Counted from the stretch's first letter, positions 1 through 6,296 are shown. The stretch is 6,370 bases of DNA from an uncultured Candidatus Melainabacteria bacterium (GCA_934693215.1 CAKUVB010000105.1:1-6370), one strand, 5' to 3'. Numbers and translations are program-made. Notes: a model not told the origin generated them from the sequence alone.

Positions 1-159
1 ATATGTAGCTCCAACCAATGCAAATTGACACCCTACTCCACCAAAAACAAGAATAGCAAATAATAAAGTGTATATCATATTCTTAGATGCTATTGAAAGT
101 ATTGCACCTAAGATTATAAATATTGAAAATAAAATAAAAAATAATGAATAAAAACTCAA
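1..159 (-). CDS. nuoJ: NADH-quinone oxidoreductase subunit J, N-terminal 53 codons (cut by window edge)
   Basis: Membrane subunit of the proton-pumping arm of complex I. The visible part is 53 codons in an open frame that runs off position 1. It is almost wholly hydrophobic, with one helix at about residues 3-22 and a second starting near 31. The short polar link SIASKN between them matches the link between TM1 and TM2 of NuoJ, where the family usually has a Ser-(Arg/Lys)-Asn-Pro-like motif; the second helix leads into a Gly-Ala stretch. The best start is TTG at 159-157, four bases after the nuoI stop, with AAGG inside the last nuoI codons as ribosome binding site about 9 nt upstream. No ATG occurs earlier in the frame. 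It continues the nuoA-B-C-D-H-I order, which strongly supports the call because NuoJ itself is weakly conserved. The exact start codon is the least certain part. Confidence 0.8.
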   Translation of the reverse strand, partial: MSFYSLFFILFSIFIILGAILSIASKNMIYTLLFAILVFGGVGCQFALVGATY

Positions 160-163
160 AATC

Positions 164-541
164 TTAAACCTTTCTATTATTTCCTAGTTCAATAATTTGA
201 TTTGTTTTGTTTGTATATGGTGATTCAAATGTATTTGTCATTTTCATAGCTTTAGAAGGACAATAGTATTCACAATTCCCGCAAAATATACATTTGCCTA
301 AATCTATAAAAAATCTAAATTTTTCTTCATTTTTATTGATAATAATTGCGTTAGTAGGACATACTTTTTTACAAAATCCACACCCCTTACAGTTAAAAAG
401 TTTATGATGTCCTCGAAACCTGTTATTCAAAACAGGTTTTTCTTCAGGATATTCTTCTGTTACAGAAGGTTTAAAGAGATGTTTACCTACAACACATAAA
501 CCTTTAAGTATTGAAGTTGTGTTTTTTATAAATTTATTCAT
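164..541 (-). CDS. nuoI: NADH-quinone oxidoreductase subunit I (two 4Fe-4S ferredoxin-like subunit)
   Basis: Peripheral-arm subunit that relays electrons through clusters N6a and N6b toward the N2 cluster of NuoB. The 125-residue protein has two complete CxxCxxCxxxCP motifs, at Cys51/54/57/61 and Cys84/87/90/94. In both, the last cysteine is followed by Pro, as is usual for NuoI. The N-terminal segment with a short hydrophobic stretch (about residues 10-22, then HLFKP) corresponds to the amphipathic helix that docks NuoI on NuoH. It is shorter than typical bacterial NuoI (about 160-180 residues); the loss is in the N-terminal helix and the C-terminal tail, not in the cluster core. Its ATG overlaps the end of nuoH by 8 bp, with GGGG 7 nt upstream as a plausible ribosome binding site. 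Position after nuoH rules out a stand-alone ferredoxin. Confidence 0.95.
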   Translation of the reverse strand: MNKFIKNTTSILKGLCVVGKHLFKPSVTEEYPEEKPVLNNRFRGHHKLFNCKGCGFCKKVCPTNAIIINKNEEKFRFFIDLGKCIFCGNCEYYCPSKAMKMTNTFESPYTNKTNQIIELGNNRKV

Positions 542-1613
542 TAAAAATCCCCATGTTTAAAATTATTAAAATTACTAAATTTATAATTGACACTGGCATT
601 AAATATTTCCAAAACAGTTTTAATATCGAAACTTGAGTTAAACGTGGTAATGTTGCACGAATCCAAATTATAGAAAGAATAATAATTGAGGTTTTTATTA
701 ATAACCAAATTGTCTGTTCAAAATATATTAAGAATTTCGCTAAAGAACAATTCCCCAAAAAGATATTAGACAAATATATATCAAAAGGAGGTAAATATCC
801 GCCAAAGAAAAGAATAACGATTAAAGCCGACATAACAAAAAATTCTGCATATTCCCCGAGAAAAAACATTGCAAATCTCATGCCTGAATATTCAGTATGA
901 TATCCACATATTATTTCACTTTCAGCTTCAACCAAATCAAAAGGGCAACGATTTAATTTTGCAATCGCTGAAATATAAAGAATTGCAAAACCTATAAAGT
1001 CATAAAATATTAACCAACCGTTAGTTTGATATTGAACGATATTATTTAAATCCATAGTTTTAGTGATAAATACAATACTCATTAATACAAACATCATAGG
1101 TAGCGTATAACTAGCCGTTATTGATAACCCTCTGTAAGCACCAAGAAGTGAATATTTGTTGTTACTGGAATATCCTGCTAAGAAGTGAAATAACATTGGT
1201 AAACCTGCGATTACAAAATATAACAGCAGTCCAACGGTTGAATCAATGATGTGGAATTCAGCATTGTACGGAATCAAGCACCATAACAAAATAACAGATG
1301 AAAAAGCTAATAATGGTGCGATAGAAAACAAAAATTTTTCTCCTGATAAAAGTTCAATATTTTCTTTGCATAAAAGCTTTATCGCATCAGCTGTTGTTTG
1401 TAAAATTCCCCAAATCCCTACTCTATTTGGTCCTTTCCTTTGAGTAAACCAACCTAATAATTTTCTTTCTGCCAAAACCAAAACTATTACGACAAAAACC
1501 AAGCCACAAATAATTACACAAAATGGAATTATTGAAAATAGAGCAAATCCTATTTGTAAAGAAATCCCAAAATGATTTATTAACTCTATAAATTTACATT
1601 CTAAAAAATTCAT
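534..1613 (-). CDS. nuoH: NADH-quinone oxidoreductase subunit H (quinone-site membrane subunit)
   Basis: Membrane subunit that anchors the peripheral arm and forms the entrance of the quinone chamber together with NuoB and NuoD. The 359-residue length fits the family. About eight hydrophobic helices are visible (roughly 17-48, 98-115, 125-147, 165-183, 203-217, 255-272, 303-318, 337-355). Diagnostic motifs are AERKLLG (48-54) with QRKGPNRVG (58-66), then ADAIKLL.KE (75-84). The acidic loop PFDLVEAESE (224-233) is followed by GYHTEYSGM (238-246). The C-terminus has IRATLPR (318-324). These are the ion-channel and quinone-site residues of NuoH/Nqo8/ND1. The ATG shares one base with the nuoD stop (TAATG), and AGAGG lies about 10 nt upstream, so translation is probably coupled. 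Phe56-Thr57 in the loop before QRKGPNRVG departs from the more usual Met-Gln wording. Confidence 0.97.
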   Translation of the reverse strand: MNFLECKFIELINHFGISLQIGFALFSIIPFCVIICGLVFVVIVLVLAERKLLGWFTQRKGPNRVGIWGILQTTADAIKLLCKENIELLSGEKFLFSIAPLLAFSSVILLWCLIPYNAEFHIIDSTVGLLLYFVIAGLPMLFHFLAGYSSNNKYSLLGAYRGLSITASYTLPMMFVLMSIVFITKTMDLNNIVQYQTNGWLIFYDFIGFAILYISAIAKLNRCPFDLVEAESEIICGYHTEYSGMRFAMFFLGEYAEFFVMSALIVILFFGGYLPPFDIYLSNIFLGNCSLAKFLIYFEQTIWLLIKTSIIILSIIWIRATLPRLTQVSILKLFWKYLMPVSIINLVILIILNMGIFNE

Positions 1614-2701
1614 TATCTATCTACCTCTGGTAAAACAACATCTAAAGAACCATATATCGCCATAACATCAGCTAAACAGCAATCTTTTAAAACTTCTTTT
1701 AAAATTTGTGTAGAATAAAAAGAACCAGTTCTCCATTTGAGTCTATAAGGTGTAGATTCTCCTGTAGATAAAACATAACACATAGATTGACCTCTAGGTG
1801 CTTCTACAAAGGAATATGTTTCGCCAGTTTTAGAACGTTTTATATGAATAGACGAATGTTCTTGTGGTAAAGGTTTTGATTTTAAATAATCAATACATTG
1901 TTCGATAATATGTAGGCTTTCATACATTTCATAAATTCTTACAATATATCGACTGTAGCAATCACCATTGTTATCTAGGATAATATCGAATTCGATATCG
2001 TTATAGATAGGCATATTAAGACGATAATCTCTCACAACCCCGCTTGCTCTAAGGTTTGGACCTGTTAGACTCCAATTCAATGCCATTTCTTTTGTTATAA
2101 CACCTATATTTTTAGTTCTAGATACAAATATTGGGTTTTCAGAGATGAGTTTTTCATATTCTTCAATTTTTTCTGATAGATATAATATTAATCTTTCAAC
2201 TTTTTCAAGTTCAATATTATAATGTCTTACCCCGCCAAAAATAAAATAATTATACATCATTCTTTGACCAGTAATTTTTTCGAAATAAGATAAAATTTCC
2301 TCTCTTTCTCTAAAGGTATAAAACATAGGGGAAATTGCTCCTAAATCAAGTAAATATGTTCCTAGCCAAAGAAGATGAGATGCGATTCTATTTAATTCCA
2401 TCATCATGATTCTTATATAATTTGCTACAATTGGAACTTCGATAGAATTTAGTTCCTCTAGTGCGTTACAAAATAAATAAGAATAGAAAAATCCACTTAA
2501 GTAATCAATTCTATCAACCATAGGTAAATATTGAATATAATTTCTTGTTTCTGCTATTTTTTCTAATCCTCGATGTAAATACCCAATATCAGGTTCACAA
2601 GATACAATTTTTTCTCCGTCTAATTTTAATATTAATCTTAAAACTCCATGTGTTGAAGGGTGTTGAGGCCCTAAGTTCAATATCATATTATTACAGTTCA
2701 T
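1613..2701 (-). CDS. nuoD: NADH-quinone oxidoreductase subunit D (49-kDa, quinone-binding)
   Basis: Peripheral-arm subunit, related to the large subunit of [NiFe] hydrogenases, that forms the ubiquinone/menaquinone head-group site with NuoB. The 362 residues carry NLGPQHPSTHG (9-19) with the quinone-site histidine region His14/His18, then PDIGYLHRGLEKIAE (37-51) and DRIDY with Tyr67, the expected quinone-contact tyrosine. NRIASHLLWLG (104-114), REREE (131-135), GPNLRASG (214-221) and the C-terminal SLDVVLPEVDR (352-362) follow. Hydrogenase metal-binding cysteines are absent, as expected of NuoD. It is somewhat shorter than cyanobacterial NdhH (about 394) and lacks a fused NuoC domain, since nuoC is separate. 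The ending has Leu-Pro where most family members have Gly before EVDR. Its ATG overlaps nuoC by 11 bp, with AGAGG about 11 nt upstream. The identification is secure. Confidence 0.97.
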   Translation of the reverse strand: MNCNNMILNLGPQHPSTHGVLRLILKLDGEKIVSCEPDIGYLHRGLEKIAETRNYIQYLPMVDRIDYLSGFFYSYLFCNALEELNSIEVPIVANYIRIMMMELNRIASHLLWLGTYLLDLGAISPMFYTFREREEILSYFEKITGQRMMYNYFIFGGVRHYNIELEKVERLILYLSEKIEEYEKLISENPIFVSRTKNIGVITKEMALNWSLTGPNLRASGVVRDYRLNMPIYNDIEFDIILDNNGDCYSRYIVRIYEMYESLHIIEQCIDYLKSKPLPQEHSSIHIKRSKTGETYSFVEAPRGQSMCYVLSTGESTPYRLKWRTGSFYSTQILKEVLKDCCLADVMAIYGSLDVVLPEVDR

Positions 2702-3122
2702 TCCAATTTAACCTCTCATCATTCATTTGATAATTTTTTCTTAAAGGAAAACCTTTCCAAGAATATGGCATAAATAAGCGTTTTAAATTCTTGTTGTTTT
2801 GGAATTCAATACCAAATAAATCATATATTTCGCATTCATCAAAATAAGCAGAAGGATAAATATGAGTTATAGTTTCGGTTTTGTTTTTTACTCTTATACA
2901 TAAGTTTATTGATTCGTTAAAATATGTTGAATCTAAAATATAAATAAGCTCAACATATTCTAAATAATCAATTGCGATAATAGAAAAAAGACTATCGTAA
3001 TAAAGTTCAGGGGAGTTTTTTAAGAATTGTAATATCTCAAGAAGTTTGTTTTTTACAAAAATTTTATTTTCCATTGGTTCAATATCAGGAAATGTTTTTT
3101 TTAGAAACTCATATTTATTCAT
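2691..3122 (-). CDS. nuoC: NADH-quinone oxidoreductase subunit C (30-kDa)
   Basis: Structural subunit of the peripheral arm that packs against NuoD and carries no cofactor. The 143-residue protein is at the short end for NuoC. Its N-terminal half is little conserved. The C-terminal half holds the family signature: YPSAYFDECEIYDLFGIEF (89-107), equivalent to the W.A..W.ERE.YD.FGI.F consensus. It is followed by LKRLFMPYSWKGFPLRKNY (113-131), equivalent to L.R...P..W.G.PLRKDY. The ATG lies in the last codons of nuoB (8-bp overlap, ATGAATAA), with GAGG about 10 nt upstream. The end overlaps nuoD by 11 bp. Cys97 replaces the Arg seen in most ERE.YD motifs, a mild oddity. The call is secure because of motif and order. 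Confidence 0.95.
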   Translation of the reverse strand: MNKYEFLKKTFPDIEPMENKIFVKNKLLEILQFLKNSPELYYDSLFSIIAIDYLEYVELIYILDSTYFNESINLCIRVKNKTETITHIYPSAYFDECEIYDLFGIEFQNNKNLKRLFMPYSWKGFPLRKNYQMNDERLNWNEL

Positions 3123-3651
3123 GGTATGTTTTCCTCATAATTATTCCTTCTTTTTCTTCAACCCATATTTGATGAGTTTTTAAAAAATCATTTCTTGTTA
3201 ATATGGATTCTTTTTTTATTCGTTTTTGTAAAAGAAGAATTGCATCAAACAACATCTCCGGACGAGGTGGACACATCGGAAGAAAAATGTCTACTGGTAT
3301 TATTTTATCAATTCCTCTTACTACAGAATATGAATCACATGGTGCAAACATACCACCACCACATGTACAACTTCCCATAGCTATTACGTATTTAGGCTCA
3401 GGCATTTGTTTGTATAACCTAAGTAACAAAGGTGCCATTTTGTGTGTTATAGTACCTGCACATATCAATAAATCTGCTTGTCTGGGAGAAGGTCTAAACA
3501 CTTCAGAACCAAAGCGCGCAATATCAAAATTAGATGCTGAAGCACACATCATTTCTATTCCACAACAAGAGGTTGCAAATGTTAGTGGCCATATTGAATT
3601 TGAACGTCCCCAATTTAAAACTGTATCAATTGCAGTTATTATGAAATTCAT
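3115..3651 (-). CDS. nuoB: NADH-quinone oxidoreductase subunit B (N2 iron-sulphur cluster subunit)
   Basis: Holds cluster N2, the last electron carrier before quinone. The four expected ligands are all visible: the tandem Cys29-Cys30 in TFATSCCGIEMM, Cys95 in MGSCTCGGG, and Cys127 in PMCPPRPE. FGSEVFRPSPRQADLL (47-62), THKMAPLLLRLY (69-80), QMPEPKYVIAMGSC (82-95) and VDIFLPMCPPRPE (120-132) fit the family along their length. Two further cysteines, Cys97 and Cys105, lie in the loop next to the third ligand. The 178-residue length is normal. The ATG is inside nuoA (26-bp overlap) and is preceded by GGAGG only 4 nt upstream. The next in-frame Met comes after the N2 cysteine pair, so this start is the only workable one. 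A tail of about 30 residues past the conserved core is charged and not recognisable. Confidence 0.97.
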   Translation of the reverse strand: MNFIITAIDTVLNWGRSNSIWPLTFATSCCGIEMMCASASNFDIARFGSEVFRPSPRQADLLICAGTITHKMAPLLLRLYKQMPEPKYVIAMGSCTCGGGMFAPCDSYSVVRGIDKIIPVDIFLPMCPPRPEMLFDAILLLQKRIKKESILTRNDFLKTHQIWVEEKEGIIMRKTYHE

Positions 3652-3991
3652 TTTTCCTCCAAGATAAAATAAAAATGGTAAATGCCGATAAAATAAGACA
3701 TAAATATATAAAAAGAATTAAATATTCAGATAATGAATGAAGTTCTATAATTAATAATGGATAAAGGAAAACTGATGAAATGTCGAAAACTAAAAGCATT
3801 ATTAAATAAAAAAAATATTTAATGTTAAATTTAATTTTTGCAGATTGAGTAATTGTTAAACCACATTCATAAGTTGAAGATTTTATATTATCTGGTGATT
3901 TGTATTCAAAAATAAAGCCAGCAGTAAGCATAGATAATGATGTTAATATTGCAAATAAACTAAAACAAGTTAAAAATATTAAGTTTTCCAT
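3626..3991 (-). CDS. nuoA: NADH-quinone oxidoreductase subunit A, first gene of the operon
   Basis: Small membrane subunit next to NuoH and NuoB. The 121-residue protein has three predicted helices (about 3-29, 57-81, 88-110). The long loop between the first two contains SSTYECG (38-44), the counterpart of the SPYECG loop whose Cys is conserved in NuoA/ND3. Helix 2 carries VFDISSVFLYP (68-78), matching the IFD.E..FL.P signature. The start is ATG at 3991 with GGAG at 4001-3998, 6 nt upstream, a good ribosome binding site. It heads the cluster, and its start codon lies 32 bp from that of the divergent TPR gene. No other nuo gene is upstream, so transcription of at least nuoA-B-C-D-H-I-J probably begins here. 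The charged C-terminal tail encodes the nuoB ribosome binding site. Confidence 0.95.
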   Translation of the reverse strand: MENLIFLTCFSLFAILTSLSMLTAGFIFEYKSPDNIKSSTYECGLTITQSAKIKFNIKYFFYLIMLLVFDISSVFLYPLLIIELHSLSEYLILFIYLCLILSAFTIFILSWRKNEFHNNCN

Positions 3992-4023
3992 TTCTGTCTC
4001 CGAATTATGATATACTGTGAATT
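3992..4023. promoter_or_regulatory. Divergent nuoA / TPR-gene promoter region (32 bp)
   Basis: The gap between the two divergent start codons must hold or border both promoters. On the plus strand TGATATACT (4008-4016) reads as an extended -10 (TG-n-TATACT). No recognisable -35 lies 16-18 bp upstream, in 3987-3995, which is acceptable for extended -10 promoters. It would start RNA at about 4023, at or just before the TPR ATG (4024). No Shine-Dalgarno sequence precedes that ATG. On the minus strand the same bases read TATCAT (4012-4007), and a second candidate CATAAT covers 4026-4021 inside the TPR start; the latter would leave the nuoA GGAG (4001-3998) in the leader. The 9-bp direct repeat GAATTATGA occurs at 4002-4010 and 4019-4027. 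Promoter assignment is inference from motif only. Confidence 0.5.
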
Positions 4024-4656
4024 ATGAAGAAATTTGTTTTAAAAAGCCTGTTACTGTTATTAGTTTTAATGAGTTTTAAAACTGTGACTTTTGCAACAAA
4101 ATTTGCAAATATTGAATATAATGTTCCTATTGATTATTCAAAAATTGATAAAAATGCATTAGCTAAGCAGGCTAATTTATTCTTTAATCATTTTGAACAA
4201 ATAACTGATGATGAGTACAAGAAAAAATATATTCAACCTCTGCTTAATAGGTATTCTGTCCTCTCTGTTATGTCACCGGAAGATCCTTTTAATTTCACAA
4301 GATTGGGAATTTTATATGATATTATGGGGCAAGATACTTTAGCTAAGTCGAATTTTTATCGGGCAACAAATCTTGTACCGAACTATCCTTATGCAAGTTT
4401 TTCGTTTGGAAATTATTATTATAAAAGAGGTTATTATAGAAAAGCTTTAGCTCAATACAAAATGGCTTCAGGAATTTCGTACCCTTATAGTTATGATAGG
4501 TTTATGAAACTGGGGTCTATTTATGAAAAGCTAGGGAATTATAAAACTGCATTATCTATGTACAAAGCTGCATATCAAGAAAAAAATGGACTAGATTTGT
4601 ATAACAAAATACTACTCTTAGAGGACTTAAACTCAAAAAATATGTTGTATCATTAG
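4024..4656 (+). CDS. Secreted TPR-repeat protein of unknown function
   Basis: A 210-residue protein with a clear signal peptide: MKK, then a Leu-rich core at about 8-17, and a probable cut after TVTFA (about residue 25). The mature part has a poorly conserved segment (26-87) rich in Lys, Asp and Asn. Three TPR-like helix pairs follow, at about 88-121 (RLGILYDIMGQDTLAKSNFYRAT), 122-155 (SFGNYYYKRGYYRKALAQYKMA) and 157-189 (KLGSIYEKLGNYKTALSMYKAA). The Gly/Ala/Tyr positions fit the TPR consensus. TPR domains bind other proteins, so a periplasmic or surface scaffold role is possible, but no partner or catalytic residue is visible. The start is the only one that gives an intact signal peptide; no Shine-Dalgarno precedes it. 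It is probably co-transcribed with the secreted GHL10-like gene 30 nt downstream. I do not recognise a named gene. Confidence 0.88.
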   Translation: MKKFVLKSLLLLLVLMSFKTVTFATKFANIEYNVPIDYSKIDKNALAKQANLFFNHFEQITDDEYKKKYIQPLLNRYSVLSVMSPEDPFNFTRLGILYDIMGQDTLAKSNFYRATNLVPNYPYASFSFGNYYYKRGYYRKALAQYKMASGISYPYSYDRFMKLGSIYEKLGNYKTALSMYKAAYQEKNGLDLYNKILLLEDLNSKNMLYH

Positions 4657-4686
4657 AATGTTAAAATGTACATAGTAGGATATGTG

Positions 4687-6267
4687 ATGAGAAAGTTAAT
4701 TATATTTACAATTGTTTTTAGTATTTTAACTTTTGGATTAAAAGTAAATGCTCAAAGTCCATTTACTCCTTATTCTCTTAAAAATAATGAAGTATTGATG
4801 AATCAAGCATCATATACATTTGATTTACTTGACCCCAATACTATAACTAATAAAAAGAACAGTTATTTTCCAGGGTTTAGAGGTGCTAATCAGATGGTTG
4901 TTTATACCTCTGCTTTTGGTCCAAGAACAAATACAAATGAATTCGGAACAGAAGCTATTGTAAGAGGAAATATTGTAACAGAAATTAGTGGTGCAGATTC
5001 TCTTATCCCTAAAGATGGACTTGTTATTAGTGGGCATGGTAAAGCTAAAAACTGGATAAATAAAAATGTTACTGTTGGTACGAGAGTTTCAATAAATCGT
5101 AATGCAAAAACTATTACAGCTTATACAACATCAGAAAGTTATATTTATAGTGCACAAGTTCAAATAAAAGAAGTTAAATATATTGTGAGTAAGTATCTTC
5201 AATCTCACACAGGTTATAATTCTAAGAGAACTAATGCATATATAAATCAGGCTGAGAATTATATTAATAAAGCTATTAAAAGTAGAATAAATGTAAAAAA
5301 ATATTCAGAATTGGCTATAGAATCTGCAAATACTGCTTTAGCTTCAGCTATACCATATAAAGATGGTGAGCTTAGAGGGGTATGGATTAGACCAACATTT
5401 AAAACACAAGAAGAAATCTGTAATGTGTTAGATTCTCTTTCTCAAGCTGGTATAAATACAATATTTCTTGAAACTTATTATCATGGTATGACAATATTCC
5501 CTAGCAAAACAATGGAGAGCAGAGGGTTTGTAAAAGTTAATCCTGAATATGAAAACTTTGATGCTCTTGATTTTTGGATTCATGAAGCTCACAAGAGAAA
5601 TATAAAAGTTCATATTTGGTTTGAAACGTTTTATATAGGTAATAAGAATCCGGCAAATAATCCAAAAAACATTGTATCTATAAATCCTTCATGGGCAAAT
5701 GTAACCAAAAAGGATTATGACAAGAATAAACCAACACCATCTGTATCAGAGCATAACGGATATTTCTTAGATCCTGCAAATTCAGAGGTTCAAAGTTATT
5801 TGTTAGAGCTATTATGCGAGATTATTCAAACATATCACCCAGATGGAATAAATTTGGATTATATTAGATACCCACAATCAATATCTTCTCAATATGCTGG
5901 TAGTGATATGTCTAGTTGGGGGTATACTAATTATGCAAGAAATGATTATATCTGGACATACCTGTTCCATTATTTTGGAAATGTAAAAGGAGTTTTTCTG
6001 GTTGTAGTATTTGCGGTATTTATGGCTCTATTGCTTCGAATGGCGGTAAAACAGAAGAATCGCCTGGGATATATGATCAGCATCGGCTGTGTAATATTTT
6101 TGATTTTACAGTCACTGTTCTATATTGGAGTAAATGCAGGACTTTATCCGATTAGCGGAAATTATATGCCATTTTTATCTCATGGAAATATGACCATGAT
6201 GATTACTTACTTTTATATGGGAATATTGTTGTCCGTGTACCGGAATACCAACGTCGTGAAAAATTAG
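4687..6267 (+). CDS. GHL10/YddW-type glycosidase-like secreted protein, truncated and joined in frame to an FtsW-like C-terminus (probable chimera)
   Basis: Numbered from ATG 4687, the 526-codon frame begins with a signal peptide (MRKLIIF, hydrophobic core, cut after KVNA, about residue 22). Residues 30-160 form a beta-rich accessory domain with SGHGKAKNW (115-123). A Lys/Asn-rich helical linker (about 160-225) follows. From ELRGVWIR (228) the sequence is the glycosyl-hydrolase-like 10 (DUF187/YddW) barrel: FLETYYHG (260-267), VHIWFE (308-313) and DGINLDYIRYP (386-396), with acidic residues where the family has its putative active site. The barrel should run about 100 residues further, but after NYARND (about 420) it becomes three membrane helices of the FtsW family. 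The chosen ATG has AGGA 6 nt upstream; an in-frame ATG at 4666 would put extra residues before the signal peptide. GHL10 enzymes are thought to act on cell-wall or other glycans; the substrate here is unknown. As drawn, the product is unlikely to be real. Confidence 0.75.
   Translation: MRKLIIFTIVFSILTFGLKVNAQSPFTPYSLKNNEVLMNQASYTFDLLDPNTITNKKNSYFPGFRGANQMVVYTSAFGPRTNTNEFGTEAIVRGNIVTEISGADSLIPKDGLVISGHGKAKNWINKNVTVGTRVSINRNAKTITAYTTSESYIYSAQVQIKEVKYIVSKYLQSHTGYNSKRTNAYINQAENYINKAIKSRINVKKYSELAIESANTALASAIPYKDGELRGVWIRPTFKTQEEICNVLDSLSQAGINTIFLETYYHGMTIFPSKTMESRGFVKVNPEYENFDALDFWIHEAHKRNIKVHIWFETFYIGNKNPANNPKNIVSINPSWANVTKKDYDKNKPTPSVSEHNGYFLDPANSEVQSYLLELLCEIIQTYHPDGINLDYIRYPQSISSQYAGSDMSSWGYTNYARNDYIWTYLFHYFGNVKGVFLVVVFAVFMALLLRMAVKQKNRLGYMISIGCVIFLILQSLFYIGVNAGLYPISGNYMPFLSHGNMTMMITYFYMGILLSVYRNTNVVKN
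5938..5952. other. Probable chimeric junction between two genomes
   Basis: Upstream of this point the protein is GHL10-like (WGYTNYARND, where the family has W.YT.YAR..F). From DYIWTYLFHYFG on it matches the stretch of FtsW/RodA/SpoVE proteins that usually begins D(F/Y)IF. The few codons for Asn-Asp-Tyr would suit either parent, so a short shared sequence such as AATGATTAT may be where assembly or recombination joined them. Codon use changes at the same place: Leu CTG is 0 of 23 before and 4 of 13 after; Arg is 13 AGA plus one CGT before and CGA, CGC, CGG after. GC content visibly rises. The exact base of the join cannot be fixed from this sequence alone. Confidence 0.75.
5944..6267 (+). pseudogene. 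C-terminal fragment of an FtsW/RodA/SpoVE-family membrane protein
   Basis: The last ~107 codons of the open frame resemble the end of SEDS-family proteins, the polytopic peptidoglycan glycosyltransferases/cell-cycle proteins. Visible are DYIWTYLFHYFG, a helix (about GVFLVVVFAVFMALLLRM), a basic link with KQKNRLG, a second helix with a Gln (VIFLILQSLFYIGVNAGLYP), the signature MPFLSHGNM (494-502; family PF.SYGG), and a last helix ending GILLSVYRN. The His-Gly-Asn in place of Tyr-Gly-Gly is a divergent version. Some seven upstream helices and the catalytic Asp region are missing, so this piece alone cannot be functional. In its source genome it is probably the end of an intact gene, not a pseudogene; it is a fragment here only because of the junction. 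Codon use (CTG, CGG, GTC, GCG) suggests a Lachnospiraceae-like Firmicute, which is inference. Confidence 0.7.
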
Positions 6268-6296
6268 TTGACAATATAGAAAAAGGCATATATCAT
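6268..6296 (+). promoter_or_regulatory. Near-consensus sigma-70/sigma-A type promoter
   Basis: A perfect -35 TTGACA (6268-6273) starts directly after the FtsW-like stop codon. It is followed by a 17-bp spacer and TATCAT (6291-6296), one mismatch from TATAAT. Spacing is optimal, and the expected RNA start is near 6303, about 43 nt upstream of the next plausible start codon. This suggests that the downstream gene has its own promoter rather than relying on read-through. Confidence 0.7.

Noticed and set aside
1246..1443. Plus-strand 65-codon frame opposite nuoH
   Set aside because: It is the antisense shadow of the conserved nuoH N-terminal half and matches no family.
3203..3667. A 154-codon plus-strand open frame opposite nuoB
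   Set aside because: It lies wholly antisense to the well-supported nuoB and mirrors its conserved codons. It has no recognisable domain.
4007..4027. Six-codon plus-strand frame ending in a TGA that overlaps the TPR start codon
   Set aside because: The only plausible plus-strand -10 lies inside it, so it would not be transcribed. It has no ribosome binding site.
4666..4686. Upstream ATG at 4666 for the GHL10-like gene
   Set aside because: It lacks a ribosome binding site and puts MYIVGYV before a normal signal peptide. The ATG at 4687 has AGGA at 6 nt and a standard MRK start.
5944..6267. Natural acquisition of a membrane anchor by the GHL10 protein
   Set aside because: The glycosidase barrel is cut halfway, the added part is a fragment of a different polytopic family, and codon use switches at the join. 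An assembly chimera explains all three.
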